Assembly: GCF_016862175.1 (NCBI RefSeq)
Contig: NZ_BOML01000003.1
Coordinates: 1-64,000, forward strand
Direction: 5' to 3'
DNA length: 64,000 nt
Source of the DNA: Paractinoplanes durhamensis
Lineage (GTDB): Bacteria; Actinomycetota; Actinomycetes; Mycobacteriales; Micromonosporaceae
The position numbers and the translations under genes were made by a program. This document shows, piece after piece, positions 32,540-40,355 of this stretch (positions are counted from its first letter, which is position 1; each line of letters starts with the position of its first letter). The notes beneath the pieces were generated by a model that worked only from the letters and a program-made list of their open reading frames with translations, was not told the origin of the DNA and searched no databases.

Positions 32540-34161
32540 CAGTTTCCTCCCGAAGCGGGTTTTGTCGCGGACGTCGGGCCGTGCGGGCAGAACGGCACGC
32601 CGGCCTCCTGCTGGGCCGCGACGTCGAACGACTGGTCGAAGCGGTACTGCGAGAACGGCACGTCGGCGAAGAGCGTGAAGAACTCGGCGCGCAGCGCGCA
32701 GCGCCGGTCCTGGCCCGCCGGCGTCGGGTCGAAGTCGGCCATCGCCTGGGCGAGCCGGTCGTCGAGCCGGGCGGCCGGGGTGTCCATCACCTCGTCCCGG
32801 AACCGTTTGTTGGCGGTGGCCGAGACGGTGGCCATCGCCGCGAACAGCAGCACCAGGCCGGCGATGAGTGCCCGGCGGCCGGGCCGGATCAGGTGCCCGA
32901 GCGCGGCCAGCAGCAGCGCGCCGGCCGGCATGGTGACCGCCGAGTCGCGCCAGCCGAATCCCCAGTTGCCGGCCGCGGCCGCCCGCTGGATCTCGGAGTT
33001 CAGCGCGCCCATGGTCGCGCCGAGCAGTACGGCGACGGCCGCGACCGCCAGCAGCACCGCGCCGGCCGGCCGGTCCACGGCGGACAGCCGGCCCAGGTCG
33101 CGCAGCGCGAGCACGGCCAGGACGAGGAGCGTGACCGCGGCGACGACGAGCACCACCCCGGAGAACCAGGGCTGGTGGCTGCCGCCGGCCGTGGCGGACT
33201 GCCACATCAGCGGCGGGAACCAGCCGAGCGCCCGGCTCGGCAGGGCGGCGAACACCTCGGGGCCGGCCGACACGTCCGAGCCGCTGTAGCAGGCCTGGAT
33301 CGAGCAGTAGTGGTTGATGACCATCCGGACGGCCAGGAAGACCGGCAGGAAGCCGAGCCAGAGCAGCCCGAGCACCCGCATCGGCGCGGCGAACCAGAAC
33401 CTACGGCCGGTCAGCGCCAGCACCCACCGGCCGCGGGCGAGCACGGCCACGGTGGCCAGCGGCAGCGCGAGGTAGGCGACCTCGTTGAACGAGGCGAGGG
33501 CGGCACCGGCGACGATCAGCGGCAGGATCCACCACAGCCGGATCGGGCGTTGCGGGTGGATCCGGCACAGCATCGCCGGGACGGCCAGGACCAGGGCGGC
33601 CGAGGTGAGGTAGAGGCCGGCGAAGAGCACGACCGGGCTGGCCCGGCCGGCCGCGACCAGCCCGCCGGCCACCGCGAACGGCACCACGGCGGCCAGCGTG
33701 GACGGTGGCCGCCGGAACATCCGGCCGCGCGCCACGACGCTCTCGGCCAGCAGCATCGCCACCACGCCGAGCAGGGCCGCGGCCGCGAACGACACCAGCC
33801 GGAACCCGATGTTGGCCGGGATGCCCAGGACGTCGCCGAGCACGTACGCGAACAGGTCGAGCAGCTTCTCCAGCATCCGCCCGAGCGGCCGGAAGTTGCC
33901 CATCCGCAGGTAGCTGGGCAGCGAGTCGAGCGTGTGCGGGACGATCCGCAGCGGGTCGTCGCGGAACAGGCCGCCGTGCCAGTAGATGTTGAATCGGTGG
34001 TCGGCGGTCGGTGCCATCGCCACCAACGGCGCCAGCACGACCAGCGGCGCGACGGCCGCCCGCAGCAACGCCCGCCGCCAGAGGGCACCGACCGGCGGTC
34101 CCTCGACGACGAGGCGCATCGCGACCCTCGGGGCCTCGGCTTCCAGCACTGACGCGGTCAC
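32539..34161 (-). CDS. Polytopic membrane protein, GtrC-like candidate (pair member B)
   Basis: A 540-residue paralogue of the gene at 24261-25814, with the same block order: APTADHRFNIYWHGGL, NFRPLGRMLEK, NIGFRLVSF, a CYSGSDV block, PPLMW and the end DPTPAGQDRRCALRAEF. About ten to eleven membrane helices. Unlike copy A it has no adjacent gtrA/gtrB pair and instead is coupled to a methyltransferase-like gene. It may use the same lipid-linked donor. The GTG at 34161 was chosen by comparison with copy A; a TTG at 34170 is possible. Confidence 0.72.
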   Translation of the reverse strand: MTASVLEAEAPRVAMRLVVEGPPVGALWRRALLRAAVAPLVVLAPLVAMAPTADHRFNIYWHGGLFRDDPLRIVPHTLDSLPSYLRMGNFRPLGRMLEKLLDLFAYVLGDVLGIPANIGFRLVSFAAAALLGVVAMLLAESVVARGRMFRRPPSTLAAVVPFAVAGGLVAAGRASPVVLFAGLYLTSAALVLAVPAMLCRIHPQRPIRLWWILPLIVAGAALASFNEVAYLALPLATVAVLARGRWVLALTGRRFWFAAPMRVLGLLWLGFLPVFLAVRMVINHYCSIQACYSGSDVSAGPEVFAALPSRALGWFPPLMWQSATAGGSHQPWFSGVVLVVAAVTLLVLAVLALRDLGRLSAVDRPAGAVLLAVAAVAVLLGATMGALNSEIQRAAAAGNWGFGWRDSAVTMPAGALLLAALGHLIRPGRRALIAGLVLLFAAMATVSATANKRFRDEVMDTPAARLDDRLAQAMADFDPTPAGQDRRCALRAEFFTLFADVPFSQYRFDQSFDVAAQQEAGVPFCPHGPTSATKPASGGN

Positions 34162-34187
34162 GAAGTGCAAACGAGTCCGCGATCGTG

Positions 34188-34805
34188 TCAGTAACGCGAT
34201 GGTTCGAGCAGTTTGGCCAGGGTAGGCGGGTCGCGCGGATCCACCACCACCGCCCGGGCCGCCCGATGGTCACGGCACAGCTGGGCCACCCGACCGGCCA
34301 GCAGCCCCTCCCACTCGCCGCTCTCGTGCTGCGACCAGGTGACCGGGTCGGGCAGGTATTCCAGGATCACGCCGGGCACCTGCAGGCCGCGCAGCGCGGG
34401 CTGATCGGTGACCACCACCGGCAGATGGTCGCCGTCCACCAGGATCCGTTGCCGCAGCGCCCGGATCAGGCCGTGCGAGGCGTCCCGGTCGAGCCCGACC
34501 GCGACGTAGACCCGGGCCGGAACCGGCCCGGGCACGGTCTTGGCGCGGGCCGGGATCGCGGTGTAGCGGCGGCGCAGCAGGCGGCGGGCGGTCCGCATCG
34601 GATCGCGGGACAGTCCGACGAGGACCCGCCCGACCCGGTACGACCGGCTGCGCCGCAACTCCCCCACCAGGTCCTGGGTGCGGTCCCGCTCGCGGACCGC
34701 GGCGTCCCGCTCGGCCTCGACCGAGCGCAGCCGGCCGGTGAGCGTGGCCACCTCCCACCGGGCCAGCGACAGATCGTCACAGTTCTGCTCAGGAATTGGC
34801 GGCAC
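34188..34805 (-). CDS. Coiled-coil protein paired with glycosyltransferase (pair member B)
   Basis: A 205-residue paralogue of the gene at 27960-28634. It keeps the heptad-like N-terminus (LTGRLRSVEAERDAAVRERD), the SRSYRVGRVLVGLSRDP basic linker and the C-terminal domain VYVAVGLDRDASHGLIRALR, PVVVTDQPALRGLQVPGVIL and EYLPDPVTW. The GTG at 34805 follows GGGAGGTGAACC at ideal spacing and overlaps the upstream double glycosyltransferase by 17 bp. Unknown family; the repeated pairing with a double GT-B enzyme suggests a dedicated partner. Confidence 0.6.
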   Translation of the reverse strand: MPPIPEQNCDDLSLARWEVATLTGRLRSVEAERDAAVRERDRTQDLVGELRRSRSYRVGRVLVGLSRDPMRTARRLLRRRYTAIPARAKTVPGPVPARVYVAVGLDRDASHGLIRALRQRILVDGDHLPVVVTDQPALRGLQVPGVILEYLPDPVTWSQHESGEWEGLLAGRVAQLCRDHRAARAVVVDPRDPPTLAKLLEPSRY

Positions 34806-36801
34806 GGTTCACCTCCCGGCATTGCCCGGCGAGCCAGGTCGCCGCGTCCTCGGCGCCGTTGCCGAAGGACAGCTCGGCACAGCGCCGGATCAGCGCGTTC
34901 CGGACCGCCGGGTCGGCGAGCTTCGCCAGCTCGGTCCCGGCCGACTCGTCGTCGGTGGCGCACAGGGCCACCCCGGCCGCGGCGGCGAAGCGGGCCCGGG
35001 CCAGCTCGTCGTCGCAGGCGTCCGGGTCGGGCACGAAGACGGTCGGCACCCGGGCACCGAGCAACTCGTGGAAGTTGGTGTAGTCGGCCCGGGACACCGC
35101 CACCGTCACCTCGCCCAGGTCGGCGGCGGCCGCCTCGATCGTGCGGAAGCCGGGCAGCGCCGCCTCCACGCCCCGGCAGAGCAGCGTGTGGTCGCCCTCG
35201 CGACGGGCGAGCCGGTCGGGCAGGTCGGTGATCGGGTCCACGGTGGAGACCCCGGACCGGGCGGTCGTGGTCCAGCCCTCGTCGCCGGTCGCCGCGAACT
35301 CCCCCGGTTCGAGGATGCCGTCGAAGGCCGCGCCGCGGCCGGCCCATTCGCCGCCGGTGCCGCGCCGCCACATCGCCGGGCGCAGCCAGAGCCAGCGCGG
35401 CCGGGGGTTCTCCGCGGCCGCCTCGACGATCCCGTCGTGCGGCAGCCCGCCGACCAGCACGGCCCGCGGCCGGTAGAGCTCGACGAGATGCCCGAGCCGG
35501 GTCCGCACGAAGCCGTCCCAGCGGGCCGGCGGCGCGCCCAGCTCGGTCGCGCCGGGCAGGTATTCGGTGAGCAGGCCGGCCGCGTGCGCGTCGGCGAGGC
35601 CGGCCGAACCGGCGACCACGACCGCCTCCAGGCCGGACGGCAGCCGCCGGGCGATCGCCCGGAAGCGGGCCACGTCGTCGCCGACCAGCAGCACCCGCCG
35701 GCTCGTCCGCTCCGGGCGCAGCGGCGGGCGGAACGGCCGGCGATCGGCCTTCGGCATCACGCCGAGCGACGCGAGCCGGCCGATGTGCGAGGCGCTGCCG
35801 AACTGATCGGTGACGTACCGGCGGGCCCGCTCCACCTGGGCCTCGTAGGCGGGCCGGTCGGCGTGCAGCCGGGCGACCAGGTCGCGGACCCCGGCCGGGT
35901 CGGTGTAGAGGGCGGCGTCGCCGAAGATGGCCCGGAAGTGCGGGCCGACGATGACCGGCACCCCGCTGGCCATCGCCTCGAGGATGGTCCGGCCGAACGC
36001 TTCTTTCCAGTCCGGGTCGTGGAAGTAGACGAAGAAATCGAGACCGGCCAGGAAATCCCGGGGCGACTCGGCGCCGAACTCGACGACGTCCCAGTTGTCC
36101 GGTTGCCGGCCGAGACGGCGTACCCCGATGTCACCGCCGCCGAGGATGCGGACCTTGACCTCCGCCGAGTCCGGGTAAGCCTGCAGCAGCTCACCCGGCT
36201 CGCGGGGCCATTTCACCTCGTCCGGCCGGCCGTGCCGGCCGATGACCGGGATGTCGCCCGGCGGACGGCGGGCGACGGCCCAGTCGTCGATGTCGATGAT
36301 CTCGTGCCAGTCGGTGTCCGGGAGCGTGGTGCGCGGCGCCACCCGGTGCACGTTCTCGCGCACCTGCGAGCTGATCGGCGCCCAGACGACGTCGTCGCCG
36401 AACAGCCGGGTGATCCGCTCGCGGACCTCGTCGAAGACGTAGTAGCGCTGGTCCTGCCGCTCGTCGCCGGGCGGCTGGTTGAGCACCACGAAGGTATGCC
36501 CGGCCCGCACCGCCGGCACCACGGCCGGCTCCTCGGTGAAGATCCGCGGCTGGCGGATGAGCAGCACCCGCGCGGCCACCTCGGTGCCGTCGTCGTGGGC
36601 CAGGTCGGCGAGGCCGTCGCGCAGGCAGGCCACGATCCGGGACTGGAACGGCCGGGCGTGCCGCAGGTGCGGCGACGGGACGTGGATGAGCACCGTGGAC
36701 AGTCCCGCGGCGGCCTGGGCGCGGACCTCGGCGACGATGCTCGCCGAATTGCCACCTGGGTACCGGAGGTCCGACAGGATGGCGACGTCGTACAAGGTCA
36801 C
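34789..36801 (-). CDS. Double GT-B glycosyltransferase (pair member B, second half degenerate)
   Basis: A 670-residue paralogue of the gene at 28631-30808. The first half is well kept: YDVAILSDLRYPGGNSASI and DFFVYFHDPDWKEAFGRTIL with both Glu of EX7E. The second half is shorter: the glycine-rich loop (GxGMGH in copy A) is replaced by GDDVARFRAIARRLP, and the acceptor/donor block reads SRADYTNFHELLGARVPTVF. The N-terminal half therefore probably remains catalytic, while the C-terminal half may be altered or inactive. GTG start at 36801. It diverges from the GT2 fusion gene at 36898. Confidence 0.8.
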   Translation of the reverse strand: MTLYDVAILSDLRYPGGNSASIVAEVRAQAAAGLSTVLIHVPSPHLRHARPFQSRIVACLRDGLADLAHDDGTEVAARVLLIRQPRIFTEEPAVVPAVRAGHTFVVLNQPPGDERQDQRYYVFDEVRERITRLFGDDVVWAPISSQVRENVHRVAPRTTLPDTDWHEIIDIDDWAVARRPPGDIPVIGRHGRPDEVKWPREPGELLQAYPDSAEVKVRILGGGDIGVRRLGRQPDNWDVVEFGAESPRDFLAGLDFFVYFHDPDWKEAFGRTILEAMASGVPVIVGPHFRAIFGDAALYTDPAGVRDLVARLHADRPAYEAQVERARRYVTDQFGSASHIGRLASLGVMPKADRRPFRPPLRPERTSRRVLLVGDDVARFRAIARRLPSGLEAVVVAGSAGLADAHAAGLLTEYLPGATELGAPPARWDGFVRTRLGHLVELYRPRAVLVGGLPHDGIVEAAAENPRPRWLWLRPAMWRRGTGGEWAGRGAAFDGILEPGEFAATGDEGWTTTARSGVSTVDPITDLPDRLARREGDHTLLCRGVEAALPGFRTIEAAAADLGEVTVAVSRADYTNFHELLGARVPTVFVPDPDACDDELARARFAAAAGVALCATDDESAGTELAKLADPAVRNALIRRCAELSFGNGAEDAATWLAGQCREVNRAANS

Positions 36802-36897
36802 GGTGTCTAGAACGACAGGAACTAAGCGGGCGATACGGACAATTCACCTCGCGGCTTGGCTCGTTAAGGACTGCGAGTCAAGAAACGAGGAGACGCC

Positions 36898-39231
36898 ATG
36901 ACACCCGGACCGGATCCGCTCGCCGTCGCGGCCCTGCAGGCCCGTTCGGTGGCCGCGCGCGGGCCGCTCGCCCGCGCGGCCGGGGCGCCCTCGGCCGAAG
37001 CACTGGTCACCGGCGCACCCGCCGACCCGTGGCTGGCCGGCGAGCTGGCCCGGGTGATGGCGCTGCAGGATCTGCGCCCGGACGACCAGGCCGGCGCGCT
37101 CGCCATCCTGGCCCGGCTGCGGCGGGCCGGCACCATCGCGCCGGACCATCAAGGGCTGCACGTCCAGGTCGCGTACTCCGACGGCGACCGCTCGCTGGCC
37201 GCCACGCTGCTCGACGAGTACCCCGCCGTCGCCGAGCCGATCCGGGCCGCGGTCACGCTCGATCTGGCCAACCCGCATGCCAACGGCACCGGCGAGAAGT
37301 GGGAGGCGGGCTTCTCGGCGCTGCTGCCGCACCCGGGTGTACGGATCGGCGACGGCCCCGGCGACCCGATCGACCGCCTGGTCACCGGCGCGGCCCAGCG
37401 CACCGGCCACGCCACCCGGATCACCACCATCGTCACCACCTGGCGACCCGACCAGGGTCTGCTCACCGCGGTCCGGTCGCTGGTCGCGCAGACCTGGACC
37501 AACCACGAGATCCTGGTGATCGACGACGGCTCGCCGCCCGAGTCCGACCCGGTGCTGCGGGCGGCCGGCGCGATCGACCCCCGGGTCCGGGTGATCCGGA
37601 TGGTCACCAACGGCGGCACCTACGTGGCCCGCAACGCCGGTCTGGACGCCGCCACCGGCGACTTCGTCACGTTCCAGGACTCCGACGACTGGTCGCACCC
37701 GATGCGGCTGGAGAAGCAGGTGGCGCCACTGCTCGCCGACGAGGCGATCTTCTCGACCACCTCGACCGGCATGCGGGTCACCCCCCAGCTGGTGGTGACC
37801 CGGCCCGGCATCGAGCAGACCCGGTCGTACAACCTCTCCTCGCTGATGTTCCGCCGGCAGCTCGCGCTGGACCGGGTCGGCTACCTCGACGCCGTCCGCA
37901 AGGGCGGCGACGCCGAGTACGTCGAGCGGGCCCGCGCCGTCTTCGGCGGCCGGGCCGCCACCCTGCACCTGGCCGGCCCGCCGCTGGCCCTGATCCGGCT
38001 GAGCACCGGCTCGCTGTCCAGCGCCGACTACCGGGTCGGCTGGATGCACCCGGCCCGCCGCTCCTACCTCTCCGCGTTCCAGGCCTGGCACCTGCGGATC
38101 AAGGCGGGCACCGCCGCACCCCGCGAACCCCGGGCGTTCGTGGCCCCCCGCCGGATCCGCGGCACGACCGGCGCCCGCGCCTACGACGTGCTGCTGGCCG
38201 GCGACTGGACCACCGACGGCGGGGCCGGCACGGCCGGGATCGGGCAGCTGCGCGCGCTGGACAAGCGCGGCCTGCGCGGCGCCCTGCTGCACCTGGACGA
38301 GCTGGCCAACCTGCGCCACGGGGCACGCAACCTCGACCCGCACGTCCAGGAGCTGATCAACACGGGGGACATCACCCAGGTCGAGCTCACCGACGACGTG
38401 CGGACCCGGCTGGTGGTGGCCCGCTGCGCCCGCGTGCTGCAGCACGCGCCCGACCTGGCCAGCGGCATCCGGGCGCAGCGCGTGGTGATCGAGTCGGCCG
38501 CGGTGTCCCGGTCGGCCGCGGCCGGCGCCCGCCGGCTGTTCGGCCGCCGCCCGCTCTGGGCGCCGGCCGGCCCGGACGGCCGCCGGTTGCTCACCGCCGC
38601 GCTCGCCGAGGACCCGCTCGCCGCCGGCCCACCCGGCGACCTGCTCACCGCGGTCGACCTGCCCGGAACCGTGGACGCCGGGCACTGGCGGCTCGACCGG
38701 CGCGGACCGCGCGCGGACCGGCCGGTGGTCGGCCGCCGCTGCCGGGGCGGCCGGGCCGAGTGGCGGCGGCTGCGCGACGAGCTGCCCGACTCGAGCCGGG
38801 TGGACGTGCGGCTGCTCGACGACGACGATTCGGCCGGGCGGGCGTTCGGCCGAGTCGGCACCCCGCGGGCCTGGCTGGTCTACGGCCGCGAGGAGGTCAG
38901 CCTGCGCAGCTTCCTCTACCAGGTCGACTTCTACCTGCACCTGCCCCGGCCGGAGGCGCCGGCCGACCCGGACCCGGATCTGCTCGCCGCGCTCGCGGCC
39001 GGCTGCGTGCTGCTGCTCCCCTACCGGTACGCGGCCACCTTCGGCGACGCGGCCGTCTACTGCGAGCCGGCCGAGGTGCCGGAGACGGTCCGGGCACTGC
39101 ACGAGAACCAGCAGGCGCTGCGCGTTCAGGCGGCCCGGGGCCCGGAATTCGTCCGCCGGCACCACGGGCACGAGCTGTACGCCGAACGCGCCGCTCTGTT
39201 GGCAACCCAAGGGCAACCGACGCGCTCGTAA
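36898..39231 (+). CDS. GT2 glycosyltransferase fused to a GT-B-like module (pair member A)
   Basis: A 777-residue protein: N-terminal helical region (1-165); a GT2 domain (about 170-400) with ILVIDDGSPPESDPVL, NGGTYVARNAGLDAATGDF and the DxD-type FQDSDDWSHPMRL; and a C-terminal region (about 425-775) homologous to the first half of the double GT-B enzymes (YDVLLAGDWTTDGGA, then FLYQVDFYLHLPRPEAP and FGDAAVYCEPAEVPETV). The EX7E pair expected in that module is missing (PADPDPDLLAALAAG), so only the GT2 half looks active. The ATG at 36898 follows GAGGAG. Paralogue: 40352-42829. Confidence 0.82.
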   Translation: MTPGPDPLAVAALQARSVAARGPLARAAGAPSAEALVTGAPADPWLAGELARVMALQDLRPDDQAGALAILARLRRAGTIAPDHQGLHVQVAYSDGDRSLAATLLDEYPAVAEPIRAAVTLDLANPHANGTGEKWEAGFSALLPHPGVRIGDGPGDPIDRLVTGAAQRTGHATRITTIVTTWRPDQGLLTAVRSLVAQTWTNHEILVIDDGSPPESDPVLRAAGAIDPRVRVIRMVTNGGTYVARNAGLDAATGDFVTFQDSDDWSHPMRLEKQVAPLLADEAIFSTTSTGMRVTPQLVVTRPGIEQTRSYNLSSLMFRRQLALDRVGYLDAVRKGGDAEYVERARAVFGGRAATLHLAGPPLALIRLSTGSLSSADYRVGWMHPARRSYLSAFQAWHLRIKAGTAAPREPRAFVAPRRIRGTTGARAYDVLLAGDWTTDGGAGTAGIGQLRALDKRGLRGALLHLDELANLRHGARNLDPHVQELINTGDITQVELTDDVRTRLVVARCARVLQHAPDLASGIRAQRVVIESAAVSRSAAAGARRLFGRRPLWAPAGPDGRRLLTAALAEDPLAAGPPGDLLTAVDLPGTVDAGHWRLDRRGPRADRPVVGRRCRGGRAEWRRLRDELPDSSRVDVRLLDDDDSAGRAFGRVGTPRAWLVYGREEVSLRSFLYQVDFYLHLPRPEAPADPDPDLLAALAAGCVLLLPYRYAATFGDAAVYCEPAEVPETVRALHENQQALRVQAARGPEFVRRHHGHELYAERAALLATQGQPTRS

Positions 39232-39276
39232 AGCGGGCGGCCCGGCAACCGATTCTTCGGGGCGTAAGACACAGAC

Positions 39277-39360
39277 AGCCGGTCCCCCGACCGGCTAGCC
39301 GCGGGAGATTCCCCTGCCTCCCGCGGCCCGCGACCCCGCCGTCCCCCGCGGCGGGGTCGC
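39277..39360. terminator. Three consecutive perfect hairpins between convergent genes
   Basis: Hairpin 1 (39277-39296) has 8-bp arms AGCCGGTC/GACCGGCT and a CCCC loop. Hairpin 2 (39298-39327) has 10-bp arms GCCGCGGGAG/CTCCCGCGGC. Hairpin 3 (39330-39360) has 12-bp arms GCGACCCCGCCG/CGGCGGGGTCGC. They fill nearly the whole gap between the convergent GT2 fusion and methyltransferase-like genes and should block read-through both ways. Confidence 0.8.
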
Positions 39361-39362
39361 GC

Positions 39363-40355
39363 TTACTTCTTGGTGGCCGCGGCCGTCGGCTGCGGCTGCG
39401 CCAGCGTGGTCCAGCGGCCCGCGAAGCGGCGCTGCTCGGTCAGCCCGAAGCCGCCCTGCCGCGGCGCGACCCGCCCGGGCACCTCGTCGACCACCACCGC
39501 CCCCGAATCGGCGAGCCGGCGGCCCAGCACGTGCAGGGCGGGCGCCACCGCCTCGGCGCCGGGTGCCGCGGTGCCGTCCACCACGAGCAGGTCGATATCG
39601 GTGAGGCCGTCCAGCGCGTCGACGTCGTACCAGTCGACTGTCCGCCCCTCCACGGTCAGCTCGGCCGGTCCGGCGTGCCGCACCTCGACCTCGGCCAGGC
39701 CGTGCTCGCGCAGCATCTGCCGGGTCACCTCGGCCCGCTTGCGGTCATGGTCGACCGCGACCAGCCGGCCGCCGGTGGCCTCCAGCGCGTAGCCGAGCCA
39801 GATCGTCGCCGGCCCGCCGCCGAGCGCCACGGTCAGGCCGGGCTGCCGGGCCGCCGCGATGGTGATCAGGCCGAGCAGGTCGGTCGGGTTGAGCGCGCCG
39901 CCGGCCGGCATCGGCGCCCGCGGTTTGACCTGCTGGAACAGCTGGAACAGCGCCTCGATCTCCTGGTTCTGCTCGCGCAGCAGGAGCTCGGCACCGCGGC
40001 CGGTGAGCCGTTCGGTGCGGGCCAGCGCCTCGGTCAGTTCCTGGTGGCGGTCGCCGGCCGCGAGCCGTTCCTTCTCCACCGAGGCGATCACCCGGCGCTG
40101 CAGCTGCTCGACGACGACCCGCAGGTCCCGGACGGCGTCCTGGGTGGTCCGGGTGGCCCCGCCGATCCGCCGGGACAGGTGGATCACCCCGGCCGTCACC
40201 GCCACCAGCAGCAGGGCGAGCAGGCTGGTGGCGAGCGCGGCCCGCCCCGCGGCGGACGCGACGACCACCCCGGCACCGACCGCTGCCATGATCCCGAGAC
40301 CGGCGATCTGGCGCGCGGAGAGCGCCTTGGCCAGCTTCTTGAGCTTCGCTTTCAC
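39363..40355 (-). CDS. Membrane-anchored methyltransferase-like protein (pair member B, degenerate SAM motif)
   Basis: A 330-residue paralogue of the gene at 31529-32539 with the same plan: two N-terminal membrane helices (about 15-58), a helical stalk containing ERLAAGDRHQELTEAL, and a Rossmann-like domain starting at ALNPTDLLGLI. Motif I, LELGSGTS in copy A, is TVALGGGPATIWLGYAL here, and the DGPP loop reads VVDGTAAPGAEA. These losses suggest weak or no SAM use. It keeps VAVDHDRKRAEV. The GTG at 40355 overlaps the GT2 fusion stop by 4 bp (GTGA). Confidence 0.7.
   Translation of the reverse strand: MKAKLKKLAKALSARQIAGLGIMAAVGAGVVVASAAGRAALATSLLALLLVAVTAGVIHLSRRIGGATRTTQDAVRDLRVVVEQLQRRVIASVEKERLAAGDRHQELTEALARTERLTGRGAELLLREQNQEIEALFQLFQQVKPRAPMPAGGALNPTDLLGLITIAAARQPGLTVALGGGPATIWLGYALEATGGRLVAVDHDRKRAEVTRQMLREHGLAEVEVRHAGPAELTVEGRTVDWYDVDALDGLTDIDLLVVDGTAAPGAEAVAPALHVLGRRLADSGAVVVDEVPGRVAPRQGGFGLTEQRRFAGRWTTLAQPQPTAAATKK

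Noticed and set aside
36898-39231. The long antisense frame over the GT2 fusion gene.
   Set aside because: It is an Arg/Gly/Ala-rich shadow with no domain, while the plus-strand gene has clear GT2 motifs and a ribosome-binding site.
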